A stretch of DNA of 64,000 bases from Bacillus_BA fengqiuensis (GTDB lineage: Bacteria > Bacillota > Bacilli > Bacillales > Bacillaceae_H): NCBI GenBank assembly GCA_030813035.1, contig JAUSTV010000006.1. One strand, written 5' to 3'. Shown here one piece after another: positions 6,684-16,423 of this stretch. A program made the translations under genes and the position numbers. Positions within the stretch are counted from its first letter, which is position 1, and every line of letters starts with the position of its first letter. The notes under the pieces were generated by a model, which had not been told where the DNA came from, did not search any database, and saw only the letters and a program-made list of their open reading frames with translations.

Positions 6684-9209
6684 ATGAAACGGTCTGTTCA
6701 AGGCTATTTGAAAGAGTGGAAACGCGCATTGATGATTGAAATCGATCATTTAAAAGAACATGGCGGAGAACGTCATATTTTAAGGGATGGAAGGCTGCTC
6801 GTCCGAGGTCAGGATGAGTTTATCTATTTATTTCACTTGTCATCTGATCTTTACTTGCCCGACGGTGCGCCTGTCCGTTTTGTGTTTCAGGGAGAAGAAG
6901 ATAAAGGGGAAGTCGTTGCGACAGAAGGCGAGGAGCTTATGTTGAAGCTTTCTCTTTATATCGGCGGGGTTGTCGAAGAAATCCACATATACAGCGAACC
7001 GTGGGAGCTTCTGGAGTCATTGGTGGCCAGACTGGATGAAGCAGCGGAAAGCAAGCAAAAGCGTGCCCGCATGAAACGTCTGATCTCAGGAGAAGCACCA
7101 GTGAAGCATACCGAAAAACATGTGGAGAATCCTTTGCATGAGGTTATTCTTCGATCACATTATAATGCGATCACGTATATTTGGGGGCCGCCTGGAACAG
7201 GGAAGACGTACACACTTGCTCGAATTGTGGCAAGCCATTATCGAAAAGGACGGAAAGTGCTTGTGTTGGCTCATAGTAATGCAGCGGTCGATGTGTTGAT
7301 GCTCGCGTTTGCTTCTTATGCAGAAGAAAAAAAGCTGTTCAAACCAGGAGCGGTTATACGTTACGGTGCAAGCCGAAGTGAGCAAATAAAGGCGCATTCG
7401 TCATTGCTTTCATCGAAACTCGTGGAAACAGAGAATCCTCATCTTGCCCACAAGAGGGAATTTTTAGAAGAGGAACGAAAGCGTCTTGCATATGGAAACG
7501 CTCATCAGCTTGCTCGTGTAGATGAACAGTTGCAGCACGTGCGAAGTGCCCTGGCGGAGCTTGAAAAGGAATTGATCGAACGTGGAAAAGTAGTGGGTGT
7601 CACTTTGTCCAAAGCGGCGACTGACCGGGTGATTTATGAGCAAGAGTACGATTTGATCGTAGTGGATGAAATGAGTATGGCCTATGTTCCTCAAATTGCT
7701 TTTGCGGCTTCGTTGGGAAAAAGAACGGTCGTGTGCGGCGATTTTAAACAGCTGCCTCCGATTGCCATGTCGGAACACGCCTATGTCAATCAATGGCTGA
7801 AAGAGGATTTGTTCCATCAAGCAGGGATTGCAGAAAGGACGGAAAAAGGAAGTGAACATCCGCACTTATTCATGCTTACCCGGCAGCGCCGTATGCATGA
7901 ACGAATTGCCGCGTTTACAAATCAATATATTTACGAAGGGAAAGTGTCGAATCATCCATCTGTCCGGACAAAACAAAACATTGCCAGGCACCTTCCATTT
8001 CCAAATGAAGCGGCCGTTTTATTAAATATGGAAGAAATAGGGGCATTTGCGTTAAAGGACATCTCAACGGACTCTCGCTTTAACTTATTATCGGCATTGC
8101 TTGCTGTCAGTTATATGATTCGCGCTCAAAAAGGCGGAATGACATCGATTGGCTATGTCACCCCGTATAAAGCGCAGGCTCGCCTTGTCAGCAGTATCGT
8201 TCGAGAACTTTTACCAGGAAAAGGGATTTTGGCAGCGACGGTTCACAAATTTCAAGGATCTGAGTGTGACATGATGATATTTGACCTTGTCGATAGCTTT
8301 CCTCAGTCCCGGCCGGGCGTTTTATTAACGGATAAAAAGGGAGACCGACTCGTCAATGTCGCCATGACGAGGGCACGCGGAAAGCTGCTTGTGATGGCGG
8401 ATGCCGAATATATGAAAGGACGTGTGCCTAAAGAACGCGCCATCTCCAAGATGATGGGTCATTTTTTAGAGCAAGGAAACATATACGAGCCGAATGAATA
8501 TCTGTCTCAGCTTATACAAGATAAACATCTCGTCTGGTATAAAGCAATCGATATCGAACAGTGGAAAAAGGATGTAAAAAACGTAAAGAAGTCCATTTTT
8601 GTATGTGTTCCGCATGCTAGTCAAGTGTCCAAAGATGAATGGAAGCTTTTAAACGAGGCAAAAGGGACATTGACGATTTTGACAAAGGAACCTTCCTCTG
8701 TACCCATCAACCGGGCAAACGTCATTTCTTCACAAAATCCTCTAACTTTTTCAATTATGGATGAAAAAATTTGCTGGATCAATCAACCGTATACGAATCT
8801 TTCCTTTCCGTCTGCCAGGCTGTATGCACCGGATTCAATTGATCTGTTAATCGGGTATATGGATTGGACTTCGAGTGGAATAGAGGAAAAACAAGAAAAC
8901 CTATCAATAAAAGCGGGAAAGACGGATTATCCGTTATCGAAGTATTTGGATATATGGGAACGATGTCCCGAATGCAATAGTCGCCGAGAAGCGGAAGTGA
9001 CCGCAAAGGGAAAGGTTCGGCTTCTTTGTCATTATTGTGGAAATACAGGGGGAGTGACCCGTTTCATATTAGAGCGATATATCCAATATGCGGATATAAG
9101 ATGTGCGCCATGCGGAAAAGAGCTGGAATCGATTTCGGAAAATGGACATGTTTATGCTAAATGTCCGAGATGCCAAAAAACAGTACAGCCTCGGCAGCTG
9201 TTTGAATGA
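6684..9209 (+). CDS. Superfamily 1 (UPF1/DNA2-like) helicase with C-terminal zinc-ribbon motifs
   Basis: This encodes 841 residues. Walker A GPPGTGKT is near residue 168, with a following TYTLARIV helix; Walker B is VVDEMSMAYVPQ; motif III is VVCGDFKQLPP; motif IV-V is QRRMHERI and VHKFQGSECDMMIFDLVDS; motif VI is VAMTRARGKLLV. This is the AAA_11/AAA_12 arrangement of SF1B helicases acting on nucleic acid. The C-terminus adds two cysteine pairs (CPEC...CHYC, then CAPC...CPRC), probably zinc-ribbon nucleic-acid contacts. The start ATG follows AAAGGAGTT at good spacing. The gene is monocistronic. Its substrate and pathway are not known from sequence. Confidence 0.88.
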   Translation: MKRSVQGYLKEWKRALMIEIDHLKEHGGERHILRDGRLLVRGQDEFIYLFHLSSDLYLPDGAPVRFVFQGEEDKGEVVATEGEELMLKLSLYIGGVVEEIHIYSEPWELLESLVARLDEAAESKQKRARMKRLISGEAPVKHTEKHVENPLHEVILRSHYNAITYIWGPPGTGKTYTLARIVASHYRKGRKVLVLAHSNAAVDVLMLAFASYAEEKKLFKPGAVIRYGASRSEQIKAHSSLLSSKLVETENPHLAHKREFLEEERKRLAYGNAHQLARVDEQLQHVRSALAELEKELIERGKVVGVTLSKAATDRVIYEQEYDLIVVDEMSMAYVPQIAFAASLGKRTVVCGDFKQLPPIAMSEHAYVNQWLKEDLFHQAGIAERTEKGSEHPHLFMLTRQRRMHERIAAFTNQYIYEGKVSNHPSVRTKQNIARHLPFPNEAAVLLNMEEIGAFALKDISTDSRFNLLSALLAVSYMIRAQKGGMTSIGYVTPYKAQARLVSSIVRELLPGKGILAATVHKFQGSECDMMIFDLVDSFPQSRPGVLLTDKKGDRLVNVAMTRARGKLLVMADAEYMKGRVPKERAISKMMGHFLEQGNIYEPNEYLSQLIQDKHLVWYKAIDIEQWKKDVKNVKKSIFVCVPHASQVSKDEWKLLNEAKGTLTILTKEPSSVPINRANVISSQNPLTFSIMDEKICWINQPYTNLSFPSARLYAPDSIDLLIGYMDWTSSGIEEKQENLSIKAGKTDYPLSKYLDIWERCPECNSRREAEVTAKGKVRLLCHYCGNTGGVTRFILERYIQYADIRCAPCGKELESISENGHVYAKCPRCQKTVQPRQLFE

Positions 9210-9383
9210 CAAGAAAAATGAAACGAGCCCGTTTAGCCCCATAGGAAATTGGAGCTTCTGAGAAGGAGCCGCAACTAGACAATAAGAAAGGCGGAACGGG
9301 AATGTTTCAATTGTTTAAAAAGGTTTAGTCAGAATACGCTCCGGGGAAAATGGAAAGTATTACTTCATTTGGAGGAGCTACGT

Positions 9384-10169
9384 ATGAATTCATATACCAT
9401 TCATTTATTACGAGAACATAAGCAAGAGTTATATATAGATTGGAAAGAAAGCATTCAGTTCATGAATAATCCTCATCTTGATGATTATAAATGGGACGAG
9501 GAGTTGAATCAGGAGGTGTTTGACCTGACCTTTCGCAGCCTTGAGACGGGGGATAAAGGCTCGCATACCAATCTTCGCCAATTTTACGGGAAGTTATTGG
9601 AAAAAGATTGGTGCATGAATTATTTGACGGCCGCTTTTCAACAGTTTCGGCGCAGCATCTTAAAGCTCATTGTAAACGAAGAATCGTCAAAAGACCGGAT
9701 TGTAGAGTTATATGAAGAAGTCGATGAATGGTTTGATCCGGTCATTACCAATGTAGTCAGTGACTGTGCAGAAAAATGGCATCATGCGTACATGAAGCAA
9801 AGAGAGGCAGTTCGGGAATTGACGGCACCGATGATTCCTGTTTTTAACAAAATTTGTGTGCTTCCGCTGATTGGCAACATTAGTGATGATCGGGCTGAAA
9901 TCATTAAAGGAAATTTGCTCGACGGCATCGTTCAATATCGTGCAGAATATGTGCTTCTCGATATTACAGGTGTACCGGTTGTGGATACGTATGTCGCCAA
10001 CCATTTAATACAAGCGACAGAAGCGGCGAGTATGCTCGGATCAACGTGCATTATCGTCGGGATTCGCCCTGAAATTGCCCAAACACTCGTCAGTCTTGGC
10101 ATTAAGCTCAATGTACTTACCTTTTTCAATTTGCATAAAGGCATTGAATATGTATTGCAGCAGGCTTGA
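9384..10169 (+). CDS. RsbR-like STAS-domain protein (stressosome co-antagonist family)
   Basis: This 261-residue protein has an N-terminal, mostly helical non-haem-globin-like domain (about 1-140) and a C-terminal STAS domain (about 150-258). The region YVLLDITGVPVVDTYVANHLIQATEAASMLGSTCIIVGIRPEIAQTLVSLGI carries the Thr positions that RsbT-type kinases phosphorylate in RsbR proteins. These proteins form the stressosome that feeds the sigma-B pathway. No rsbS or rsbT lies beside it, as is usual for scattered RsbR paralogues. The start is ATG 9384, with GGAGGAG at 9371-9377. Confidence 0.85.
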   Translation: MNSYTIHLLREHKQELYIDWKESIQFMNNPHLDDYKWDEELNQEVFDLTFRSLETGDKGSHTNLRQFYGKLLEKDWCMNYLTAAFQQFRRSILKLIVNEESSKDRIVELYEEVDEWFDPVITNVVSDCAEKWHHAYMKQREAVRELTAPMIPVFNKICVLPLIGNISDDRAEIIKGNLLDGIVQYRAEYVLLDITGVPVVDTYVANHLIQATEAASMLGSTCIIVGIRPEIAQTLVSLGIKLNVLTFFNLHKGIEYVLQQA

Positions 10170-10285
10170 AAAACAGACAGTTCCTACACATTTATTCCTT
10201 CAGTGCCAATACATTTTTTGTTTATAGGACGTTGTATGAAGAATGCCGCATTTGTCTATTTTAATAACGAGGGAGGTGCTTAATC

Positions 10286-10444
10286 ATGGCACAGGATGTA
10301 TTATGCGAAGTAAACAACTGCGTTTACTATAAGGAAGGAAACCGATGCGGAGCTTCTGAAATTTATGTAGTCAGCCATAAAGGAAAGCAGGCAGACAGCA
10401 GTCAGGAAACGGACTGCAAAACGTTTGAGCCAAGCGGATTGTAA
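10286..10444 (+). CDS. DUF1540 small cysteine protein
   Basis: This 52-residue protein has four cysteines (residues 7, 12, 21 and 44) in the arrangement of DUF1540 proteins, which are common in spore-formers and of unknown function; metal binding is often proposed. The start is ATG 10286, with GGGAGGTG just upstream. A terminator follows directly. The cysteine pattern and the C-terminal TDCKTF motif support the family call. Confidence 0.85.
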   Translation: MAQDVLCEVNNCVYYKEGNRCGASEIYVVSHKGKQADSSQETDCKTFEPSGL

Positions 10445-10456
10445 ATAACAAACAGA

Positions 10457-10485
10457 AGGCAGCCAGTCGCGTGGCTGCCTGTTTT
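10457..10485 (+). terminator. Intrinsic terminator
   Basis: The stem AGGCAGCCA / TGGCTGCCT (10457-10465 with 10472-10480) has a 6-nt loop and is followed by GTTTTC. It sits just after the DUF1540 stop. Confidence 0.8.
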
Positions 10486-10544
10486 CAATCTACTCTAACA
10501 GGCAGTCAACGTTTCACTGATTGAGCCCTTACATTATAGAGTAT

Positions 10545-10559
10545 TGATAATAATTATCA
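10545..10559. promoter_or_regulatory. Perfect 7-1-7 Fur-box sequence in a convergent intergenic region
   Basis: TGATAATAATTATCA fits the Bacillus Fur consensus TGATAATNATTATCA at every position. It lies between the DUF1540 terminator and the 3' end of the EamA gene, so no gene start lies beside it. It could be a chance AT-rich palindrome, a site left from a lost gene, or control an unannotated RNA. Confidence 0.5.
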
Positions 10560-10596
10560 TTATTATTCATCTTTTTGAAATTTAAGTAAAAGATTA

Positions 10597-11538
10597 TTAA
10601 CCAGTTTTAGAGTACGATGGGTTACTCTTTGCTTTTGGCGAACCTTTTGAAGAAAGCAATACCGCCGAAATGACGATAAGGCCGCCGACAAGCTGATACC
10701 AAAGCAGCGATTCATTTGTAAACATGGTCGAAAAAATCGTTGCAAAAACGGGGAGTAAATTCAGGAAGATTCCCGCTTTCGCAGGCCCTACCTTCGGCAC
10801 CCCGGTATTCCATGATAGGAAGGCAACGATAGAGGCTAAAATTCCGACATAAAACAATATAGAGATAGAGGATGCAGTGAATAAAACGTGTACATCCGGC
10901 CGGCTTAATTCAAGTAAACTAAATGGAATCAGGATGAGAATTCCCATAAAAGAGGTAACATACAAAGTTGTGTGGGTCGGCAATACCGTTGAATACTTTT
11001 TAATGATAATGGAGTATAAGCTCCAACAAATAACGGCAATGACGACAAACAAATCGCCCATATTGAACGATAACGTTTTTAATACGTCAAGAGATCCTTG
11101 TGAGAGAATGAAAACGACTCCTATGATGGATAAGCCTATTGCGGCTGTTTGGATCGATGTGAGCCGTTCCTTCAACAAAAAAATAGAGAAAATAGCAATG
11201 AATAATGGCGTCGTCGAATTCACAACCGCTGCGTTAATCGAGGTTGTAAAATGCAGGGCAAAGTAAACGATCGTGTTATATCCTGCAATACCCGTTCCGG
11301 TTAAAAGAAGCAAAATCCATTTATGGCTCCAAAGGACTTTCCAATCCTCTTTCAACTTTTTATACATAAAAGGGGTCAGCACTACAAAAGCAATGGTCCA
11401 TCGAAGTAAAGAAAAGGTGACAGGAGGGAAATAGTCTGCGGCAATTCTCCCTATGACAAAATTGCCTCCCCATATCATATTGGCCAAAACCAAAAGGACA
11501 TACGCATATTGATTTCTGACTGTGTCTCTTAGCATCAT
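10597..11538 (-). CDS. EamA/DMT-family transporter
   Basis: This 313-residue inner-membrane protein has about ten hydrophobic segments and two EamA repeats (about 13-145 and 160-295). Typical motifs are NMIWGGNFVIGRI, FSLLRW and, in the second repeat, GILASIVAFLSWNTGVPKVGPAKAGIFLNLLPVFATIFS. The family exports or imports small metabolites such as amino acids and purines; the substrate cannot be assigned. The start may be ATG 11538 or the second ATG (MMLRD), with AAGAGGTT upstream on the minus strand. It is a single-gene unit with no close partner. Confidence 0.88.
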   Translation of the reverse strand: MMLRDTVRNQYAYVLLVLANMIWGGNFVIGRIAADYFPPVTFSLLRWTIAFVVLTPFMYKKLKEDWKVLWSHKWILLLLTGTGIAGYNTIVYFALHFTTSINAAVVNSTTPLFIAIFSIFLLKERLTSIQTAAIGLSIIGVVFILSQGSLDVLKTLSFNMGDLFVVIAVICWSLYSIIIKKYSTVLPTHTTLYVTSFMGILILIPFSLLELSRPDVHVLFTASSISILFYVGILASIVAFLSWNTGVPKVGPAKAGIFLNLLPVFATIFSTMFTNESLLWYQLVGGLIVISAVLLSSKGSPKAKSNPSYSKTG

Positions 11539-11669
11539 GTTAACCTCTTTTCTAATGTTGCTTTATCCAATAGGAAAGCTCTCTGGAGTGAAGTGTTGTC
11601 TTATTATACAATATTTTTTCAATGGCCGATTACAGGCTTAGGGTCCAGCCACTTCATAACGATTCATTT

Positions 11670-12911
11670 CTACATAGAAAGTTCTTTTCCGTCTTTGTTT
11701 AAGTTTTGTACTTTTTCCATCGGCTGAAAGTGTCCGTACGTGAAGGAGCGCCAAAGCCACTCAAGCGGACCGAACCGATATTTTTTCAGCCACATATAAC
11801 TGAATATCACTTGCATGGTATAAATGATTAAACAGATGATCGTACCTGATGCCAACCCTACTTTTCCGTAAAAACCAAGTCCTACAAAAAGGAAGGTACA
11901 AACGACCGTTTGCGATAAGTAATTGGTGAGGGCCATTTGACCAACATACCCGAGGGGCCGAAGCCTTTTTTGCCAGCGCTCGTTTCGCAACAATAACATT
12001 AATGAAGAAATATAAAAGAAACATAACGTTAAACCGCTTAAGCTTGTAAAAAGCTGAACGGCTGCTTCTTTATAAATTCCTGCGTTTAACACGTCTAATT
12101 TTAAGACAGCCAATAAGACAAGGAATGGTAAGCTAAGAAGAAAAGCTGTGAGCCGCGTTTTTTTTATGAGCCGCAAATGGGGTGTGTCAGCTTGAAAGAG
12201 CCCCATTCTTCCGGCGTATAAACCAAATAAAAACATGGCAAGTACGGGTATCATCGTAATCGGTAAGTTGGATAGAATCCGAATGATCTCTGTGTCCCAT
12301 CGATAAGCAACCCATTCCAAGTAGGACGCATGTTCATAAATATCCATATATTCCGGCAATTTATCGGAATGGCTTTGCACGTTGGTCGCCTTCATCTCTT
12401 CTAACATGGAGGACGGGAGGAGCAATTGAACGCTCATGAGGGCATGAATGAGAAATAATAAACTGAAGGCCCAAATGAGCAATGTTTTATTTTTCCGTCG
12501 ATAAAAGAAGAGCAGCAAAATTCCCGCTATCGCATATGTGTGCAAAATGTCACCGAACCAAAGGAGAACAAGGTGGGCTGCTCCGAACAATAACAGGGCA
12601 GCAAGGCGTCTCGTAAATAATCGTGTTGTTTGCAATCCTTTTTGTTCCGCTCGATTCATGAAAATGTAAAATCCCAACCCAAACAAGAATGAAAAAATCG
12701 TATAAAATTTAGTTTGAATAAAGAGCTGAAAAAATAAATCCACCCAATAATCGATTCCCGTATGTTCTTTATGCATGCCGTATATTTGCATCATAAAATC
12801 GGGCGAATGATAGGCGGGCATATTCACAAGAAAAATACCGAGCAGCGCAAATCCTCGGATAATGTCGATGCTTATAATCCTTTCCTTGGCAGAAATCGGG
12901 GTTGATTTCAT
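11670..12911 (-). CDS. DUF418 (YeiB-like) integral membrane protein
   Basis: This encodes 413 residues. The N-terminus, RIISIDIIRGFALLGIFLVNM, is the signature of the YeiB/DUF418 family. About ten transmembrane segments follow, and the C-terminal region YGPLEWLWRSFTYG (here FGPLEWLWRSFTYG) is its most conserved part. The function of the family is unknown; the N-terminal resemblance to acyltransferase-3-like proteins suggests acyl transfer. The gene is flanked by unrelated genes and appears monocistronic. Confidence 0.88.
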   Translation of the reverse strand: MKSTPISAKERIISIDIIRGFALLGIFLVNMPAYHSPDFMMQIYGMHKEHTGIDYWVDLFFQLFIQTKFYTIFSFLFGLGFYIFMNRAEQKGLQTTRLFTRRLAALLLFGAAHLVLLWFGDILHTYAIAGILLLFFYRRKNKTLLIWAFSLLFLIHALMSVQLLLPSSMLEEMKATNVQSHSDKLPEYMDIYEHASYLEWVAYRWDTEIIRILSNLPITMIPVLAMFLFGLYAGRMGLFQADTPHLRLIKKTRLTAFLLSLPFLVLLAVLKLDVLNAGIYKEAAVQLFTSLSGLTLCFFYISSLMLLLRNERWQKRLRPLGYVGQMALTNYLSQTVVCTFLFVGLGFYGKVGLASGTIICLIIYTMQVIFSYMWLKKYRFGPLEWLWRSFTYGHFQPMEKVQNLNKDGKELSM

Positions 12912-13433
12912 TTGTTGTTTCTCCTTTCTGACTCGTTAGGTAATCGTGTGTGAAGCGGTATGCGTTTCAATGGACAGCAAAATCTGCAACTGTTGAAGTT
13001 TTAACTTGCTTTCACATGAGAGATAGCCCATTAAAGATATAAATGCATTTCTCTTGTTCAGTTTGGCACATGAACCAAATTTTGTAAATGTAAAAGTGAT
13101 CCAAATAACCTTTTTGGGCCCGCCCAAGACGGAAAGACGGCATGACAAGAGAAAGAGTAAGAAGTCATTATGTATATTTGCATATTCAAGGGTGGATCAC
13201 AGGAATTACTTTTCTCTGCGATCTACCTTTTTTCTTTTTAAGATAGTCTTCCTGCTCCAGCAATGCATGGAACTACCATTTTGAAGGTTCACTATATTAA
13301 TGGAATAAACAGAGATTGCATGATTAGAAAGAATAGTTAAATAGATTGAAATAATAAAAAAACATTGAGATAATAAAAGGAAAATATGGGAATAATTGTG
13401 TGGATATATATTTATTGAGGGATTGATGTTTTA
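12912..13433. other. 522-bp intergenic region without recognisable gene
   Basis: Both flanking genes are transcribed away from this gap, so it should hold their promoters. Short frames on both strands lack ribosome sites and family motifs. The 3' half is very AT-rich. I see no repeat, RNA fold or operator that I can support. Confidence 0.4.
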
Positions 13434-15503
13434 ATGGACAATGGAAAACGAAACAAACAAAAAAAGCGAAAGAAACAGAAAAGGCAGCTTATTTTTCGGC
13501 TTAATATTTTTTTTCTGCTGGTGTTCCTTCTGTTTTCTACTTTAATTATTCGATTAGGCCTTGTTCAAATCGTGCAAGGCGAGGAGTATCAACGGGAAGT
13601 ATCCAAAACGGAAAACGTCATCGTCAATACACCCGCTCCAAGAGGAAACATCTATGACCGTAATGGAAACGTCATTGTGGGCAATGCTCCTTTGAATGCG
13701 ATTACATATACGAAAGCACAACAAACGAGCCAGAAGGAGAAGCTTGAGGTGGCCCAAAAGCTTGCCGCTATGATCGATAAGGAAACGGACCGTGTGACAG
13801 AGCGGGATTTAAAGGACTATTGGATATTGACGCGCCTTGAGAAAGCGGAAAAAAAAGTGACGAAAACTGAAAAGGAAAAGCTGTCCAATAAAAAGATTTA
13901 TGACGTTACCCTTGACCGCATTACAGCAGAAGATTTAAAAGAAATAAGCACGGATGAGATGGAAGTTGCAGCCATTAAGCGAGAACTGGACAGCGGATAT
14001 GCTTTAACACCGCAAGTGGTTAAAAATAAAGGCGTAACAGATGAAGAATATGCAAGGGTCAGTGCTCGCTTAAGTGAACTGCCGGGTGTAGATGTGACGA
14101 CGAGCTGGGAGCGCGATTATAAATATCCGTTGATTCTCCGTTCGGTAATGGGGAATGTAACATCAGATCGGGAAGGAATTCCAAAAGATCAGCTTGACCA
14201 TTTTCTTGCAAGGGGATACAGCCGAAACGACCGAGTGGGCAAGAGCCAATTGGAGGCCGAATATGAACATGTTTTGCGCGGGGACAAGGCTAAAATAAAA
14301 AACGTCGTCGACCGCTCAGGGAAAGTGCTGGGGACGGAAAAAATCATGGACGGCCACCGAGGGAAAGACCTTGTTTTATCCATTGATATCCAATTACAGG
14401 AACAAGTTGAAAAAATTATTGAAGAAGAGTTAAGAAAAGCGAAGAGCATGGGAGGGACGAGGTTCCTTGATCGGGCATTTGTCGTCATGCTAAATCCTAA
14501 AACAGGCGAAGTGCTGTCCATGGCAGGAAAGCAAGTGAAAAGAGAAAACGGGAAACTCGTGTTTGACGATTTTGCGTTAGGGACGGTCACGACGTCTTAT
14601 GCAATGGGATCGACTGTTAAAGGGGCGACCGTTTTAACAGGATATGAAAAAGGTGTCATTCAGCCGGGATCATATTTGAGGGATGAACCCCTTCAAATAA
14701 AAGGCACACCCATTAAAGGTTCCTATAAAGCGATGGGAACGATTAGCGATTTGGATGCGTTAAGAATGTCTTCCAACGTATATATGTTTAAAACAGCCAT
14801 GAAGATCATGGGGAGAGATTATTATCCAAATATGAAGCTGCCCTATAGCCCGGAAGCTTTCCAAACGTTTCGGTATTATTTTAGTCAATTTGGGCTTGGT
14901 GTAGAAACGGGCATCGATTTGCCAATGGAAGCTGTCGGCTTTCAAGGAAAGGATGTTCGTCCCGGATTTCTTCTCGATCTTGCCATCGGACAATATGATA
15001 CGTATACGCCGATGCAGCTTGCCCAATATGTTTCAACCATCGCCAACGACGGATATCGAATGAAGGTAAGACTTGTCAATGAAATTCGTAATCCTTCCCG
15101 CCAGTCTGGTGAAATTGGTCCGGTTTTAAAGCAGTTCGAACCAACCATCTTAAACAGAATTTCTATGTCGGATTCAGAGATTGCACGTGTGCAGGAGGGG
15201 TTCAGAAGGGTGATGCAGGCCCCAGGGGGGACCGCCACAAAGTACTTTGGTACGAAGCCGTATAGACCTGCAGGGAAAACAGGAACCGCTCAATCGTTTT
15301 ATTATCACCCTGAACAGAAACGATCGTATGAAACGTATAATCTCACACTTGTAGGCTATGCACCCCACAATGATCCGAAAGTCGCATTTTCGATTGTTGT
15401 TCCTTATTTGGATAACGATAAAAACCCGATTAATAAGTATATCGGACAACGAATTTTAGATGCGTATTTCATGGGAACAAATAAAGAAAATACCGAAAGT
15501 TAA
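13434..15503 (+). CDS. Class B penicillin-binding protein (PBP2/PbpA-PbpH-like transpeptidase)
   Basis: This 689-residue protein has a very basic N-terminus, a single transmembrane anchor (about 22-45), a PBP dimerisation domain starting with APRGNIYDRNGNVI, and a C-terminal transpeptidase domain. The active-site motifs are in order: STVK with Ser near residue 393, SSN near 446 and KTGTAQ near 615. It cross-links peptidoglycan on the outside of the membrane, and the PbpA/PbpH group serves side-wall elongation. An unusually lysine-rich insertion at about 110-160 separates the parts of the dimerisation domain. The ribosome site is weak (GAGGG about 13 nt upstream). It is monocistronic, with a strong terminator. 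Confidence 0.9.
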   Translation: MDNGKRNKQKKRKKQKRQLIFRLNIFFLLVFLLFSTLIIRLGLVQIVQGEEYQREVSKTENVIVNTPAPRGNIYDRNGNVIVGNAPLNAITYTKAQQTSQKEKLEVAQKLAAMIDKETDRVTERDLKDYWILTRLEKAEKKVTKTEKEKLSNKKIYDVTLDRITAEDLKEISTDEMEVAAIKRELDSGYALTPQVVKNKGVTDEEYARVSARLSELPGVDVTTSWERDYKYPLILRSVMGNVTSDREGIPKDQLDHFLARGYSRNDRVGKSQLEAEYEHVLRGDKAKIKNVVDRSGKVLGTEKIMDGHRGKDLVLSIDIQLQEQVEKIIEEELRKAKSMGGTRFLDRAFVVMLNPKTGEVLSMAGKQVKRENGKLVFDDFALGTVTTSYAMGSTVKGATVLTGYEKGVIQPGSYLRDEPLQIKGTPIKGSYKAMGTISDLDALRMSSNVYMFKTAMKIMGRDYYPNMKLPYSPEAFQTFRYYFSQFGLGVETGIDLPMEAVGFQGKDVRPGFLLDLAIGQYDTYTPMQLAQYVSTIANDGYRMKVRLVNEIRNPSRQSGEIGPVLKQFEPTILNRISMSDSEIARVQEGFRRVMQAPGGTATKYFGTKPYRPAGKTGTAQSFYYHPEQKRSYETYNLTLVGYAPHNDPKVAFSIVVPYLDNDKNPINKYIGQRILDAYFMGTNKENTES

Positions 15504-15545
15504 AAAGAGATGGCCTGGGAATTTTCCCAGGCCATCTCTTTTTAA
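15502..15545 (+). terminator. Intrinsic terminator
   Basis: The 20-bp perfect stem AAAAAGAGATGGCCTGGGAA / TTCCCAGGCCATCTCTTTTT (15502-15521 with 15524-15543) overlaps the PBP stop codon and ends in a T run. Confidence 0.92.
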
Positions 15546-15630
15546 CGATCTATATCATTTTTTATTCGATAGCTGTAGTTGCTTTTCTTTCACTCTGAAT
15601 GGGCTTGACAACTGTTTATGAATACATCAA

Positions 15631-16248
15631 CTATCGAAGAGATGGCCTGCGTCCCCATGTTTTGAATAATTGCTCGAAACGAGGATAAAAATATTGAACG
15701 ACCGATCCTAATGTCAGTGTCACAATAATGGTTCCCACACCGATAGCACCTTGAAATAAAAAGGCAAGTGTCAAGGCGAATCCTTCACTAATAATGCGGG
15801 ATGTACGCAGATTTAATCCAAAGCGTGTATGAATGGCTACCATAAGGGTGTCCATCGGGCTTGCCGGGAATTTTGCCTGTAAATAAATTGCGATGCCGAC
15901 TCCCATCGTCAAAATCCCTGAAACAAGGCTTGTAGATTGGCTAATTAATCCTTGAGGGGAGAAGGTTTTAAACACAATCAACAACCAAAAATCAATGAGT
16001 GCACCGATGACAAAAATGGTGGCTGCTGCAAGAATCTCTGGTTTTTTCTTTAATAACGCTGCATTTATAAAAATTAAAATGATTCCATTGACGAACACGG
16101 CTGTTCCGACCGTAAAGCCGAACATATTCGATTCTCCGACCGCTAGTGCATCCCAAGCAGACGCTCCTAAGCCAGACTTAATGATGAGAGCGACACCCAT
16201 CGTTAAAATCAGTAATCCAATAGTAAAAAATAAGCTTCTTTCTTTCAT
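15631..16248 (-). CDS. YczE/YitT-like integral membrane protein
   Basis: This 205-residue protein has five or six hydrophobic segments. The sequence LIIKSGLGASAWDALAVG and the later SPMDTLMVAIHTRFGLNLRTSRIISEG match the YczE/YyaS family, which lies close to YitT. B. subtilis YczE is needed for lipopeptide synthesis, but its biochemical role is unknown. The start is ATG 16248, with AAGGAG on the minus strand just upstream. The upstream gap carries two unrelated repeat elements. Confidence 0.82.
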   Translation of the reverse strand: MKERSLFFTIGLLILTMGVALIIKSGLGASAWDALAVGESNMFGFTVGTAVFVNGIILIFINAALLKKKPEILAAATIFVIGALIDFWLLIVFKTFSPQGLISQSTSLVSGILTMGVGIAIYLQAKFPASPMDTLMVAIHTRFGLNLRTSRIISEGFALTLAFLFQGAIGVGTIIVTLTLGSVVQYFYPRFEQLFKTWGRRPSLR

Positions 16249-16423
16249 ATAATAATCTCCTTCGTTTCAAAGATAGTTGGACCGTCATAGCCACGGCTGG
16301 AAATTTTCTTTATTGAGTTTCAGTTGTTAGTCGTTAGTCGTCAGACTTCTTTTGTTGAAGCGTTTACAATTTCAAATATTACTCTATTTCGTGGAGACAA
16401 TCAAGCAGTAATTTCTAGAAAAA

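Noticed and set aside
12936..13284. Overlapping short frames in the gap before the PBP gene
   Set aside because: No start signals, no recognisable domains and AT-biased composition.
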